22,393 nucleotides of DNA, taken from the NCBI GenBank assembly GCA_016206675.1, contig JACQRD010000095.1, forward strand, positions 1 to 22,393, given 5' to 3'. Both the position numbers and the translations under genes were made by a program. This stretch comes from Candidatus Omnitrophota bacterium (GTDB lineage: Bacteria > Omnitrophota > Gorgyraeia > Aquiviventales > Aquiviventaceae). Positions 22,299 to 22,393 of this stretch are shown one piece after another. The notes below the pieces were generated by a model. The model made no database searches and was not told where the DNA came from. It saw only the letters and a program-made list of their open reading frames with translations. The first letter of the stretch is position 1, and each line of letters starts with the position of its first letter.

Positions 22299-22328
22299 TT
22301 GACACAATAATCTGGGGTCAGGTATTGT
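22299..22328 (+). promoter_or_regulatory. Possible promoter near the right edge
   Basis: TTGACA (22299-22304) and TATTGT (22323-22328) are separated by 18 bases in an AT-rich stretch that follows the toxin gene. AGAAAGG near 22375 could be a ribosome binding site for a gene beyond the window. No coding region begins before the edge. Confidence 0.45.
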
Positions 22329-22345
22329 TTAGATATAACTTATGT

Positions 22346-22363
22346 TATTATTTTAAAATAATA
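22346..22363 (+). promoter_or_regulatory. Perfect 18-bp AT-only palindrome
   Basis: TATTATTTT is followed directly by its reverse complement AAAATAATA. It lies 18 bases after the possible -10 and before a possible ribosome binding site, in a stretch much richer in AT than the rest of the window. An operator for the downstream gene, or a chance AT-rich palindrome, are both possible. The rest of 22247-22393 holds no gene that I can see. Confidence 0.4.
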
Positions 22364-22393
22364 GTAGTAAATACGAGAAAGGCACACCTAGCG

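Noticed and set aside
1..22393. tRNA, rRNA, riboswitch, insertion sequence or attachment site
   Set aside because: None recognised by eye on either strand. Short structured RNAs cannot be ruled out without covariance-model searches.

Overview
The window is a GC-rich, gene-dense bacterial segment in which every supported gene lies on the plus strand. It holds most of a type II secretion system (T2SS), including an outer-membrane secretin, so the host has two membranes. The secreted multidomain protein, the pseudopilins with A^FT cleavage sites, the minimal ExeA-like ATPase and the short 5' leaders would fit an uncultivated lineage such as Omnitrophota or another PVC-type phylum. That assignment is inference only; no 16S rRNA or diagnostic marker is present.

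Layout. (1) 3-3764: the 3' part of a large secreted protein (Ig-like repeats, a LamG-like domain and a right-handed beta-helix), cut by the left edge. (2) 3807-4187: a stand-alone receiver protein. (3) 4260-12579: gspE-F-G-H-I-J-K-L-M, tightly packed and often overlapping. (4) 12671-16246: a small MerR-type regulator, an ExeA/GspA-like ATPase, gspC and gspD. gspC and gspD sit at the distal end instead of leading the operon. (5) 16263-20787: an enoyl-ACP-reductase-like SDR and a full-length SMC. (6) 20860-22246: a GIY-YIG protein, then an overlapping pair that looks like an AbiEii-type nucleotidyltransferase toxin with a small non-AbiEi partner. (7) 22247-22393: an AT-rich tail with promoter-like elements and a perfect 18-bp palindrome. 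No gspO prepilin peptidase is in the window.

How the genes work together. GspC, L, M and F form the inner-membrane platform. GspE is the cytoplasmic motor, with an MshEN-type N-terminal domain. GspG is the major pseudopilin, and GspH, I, J and K the minor ones. GspD is the outer-membrane channel and here carries a C-terminal TonB/TolA-like domain. The large beta-helix protein next to the locus is a plausible T2SS cargo.

The most unusual signal is a set of 7-bp-period repeat elements at seven gene junctions (gspE/F, F/G, G/H, I/J, K/L, merR/ATPase, fabI-like/smc). Each locus has its own heptamer, and most have a second array in inverted orientation. Two form near-perfect RNA hairpins: 24 of 24 pairs in gspG, and 30 of 31 between gspK and gspL. 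In these two, almost every non-Watson-Crick position is a G-U pair in the sense transcript. The elements supply the gspE stop codon, the gspH start codon and the leader peptides of gspG and gspJ. They resemble in kind the heptanucleotide STRR repeats of cyanobacteria, but here each locus has a private sequence inside one operon.
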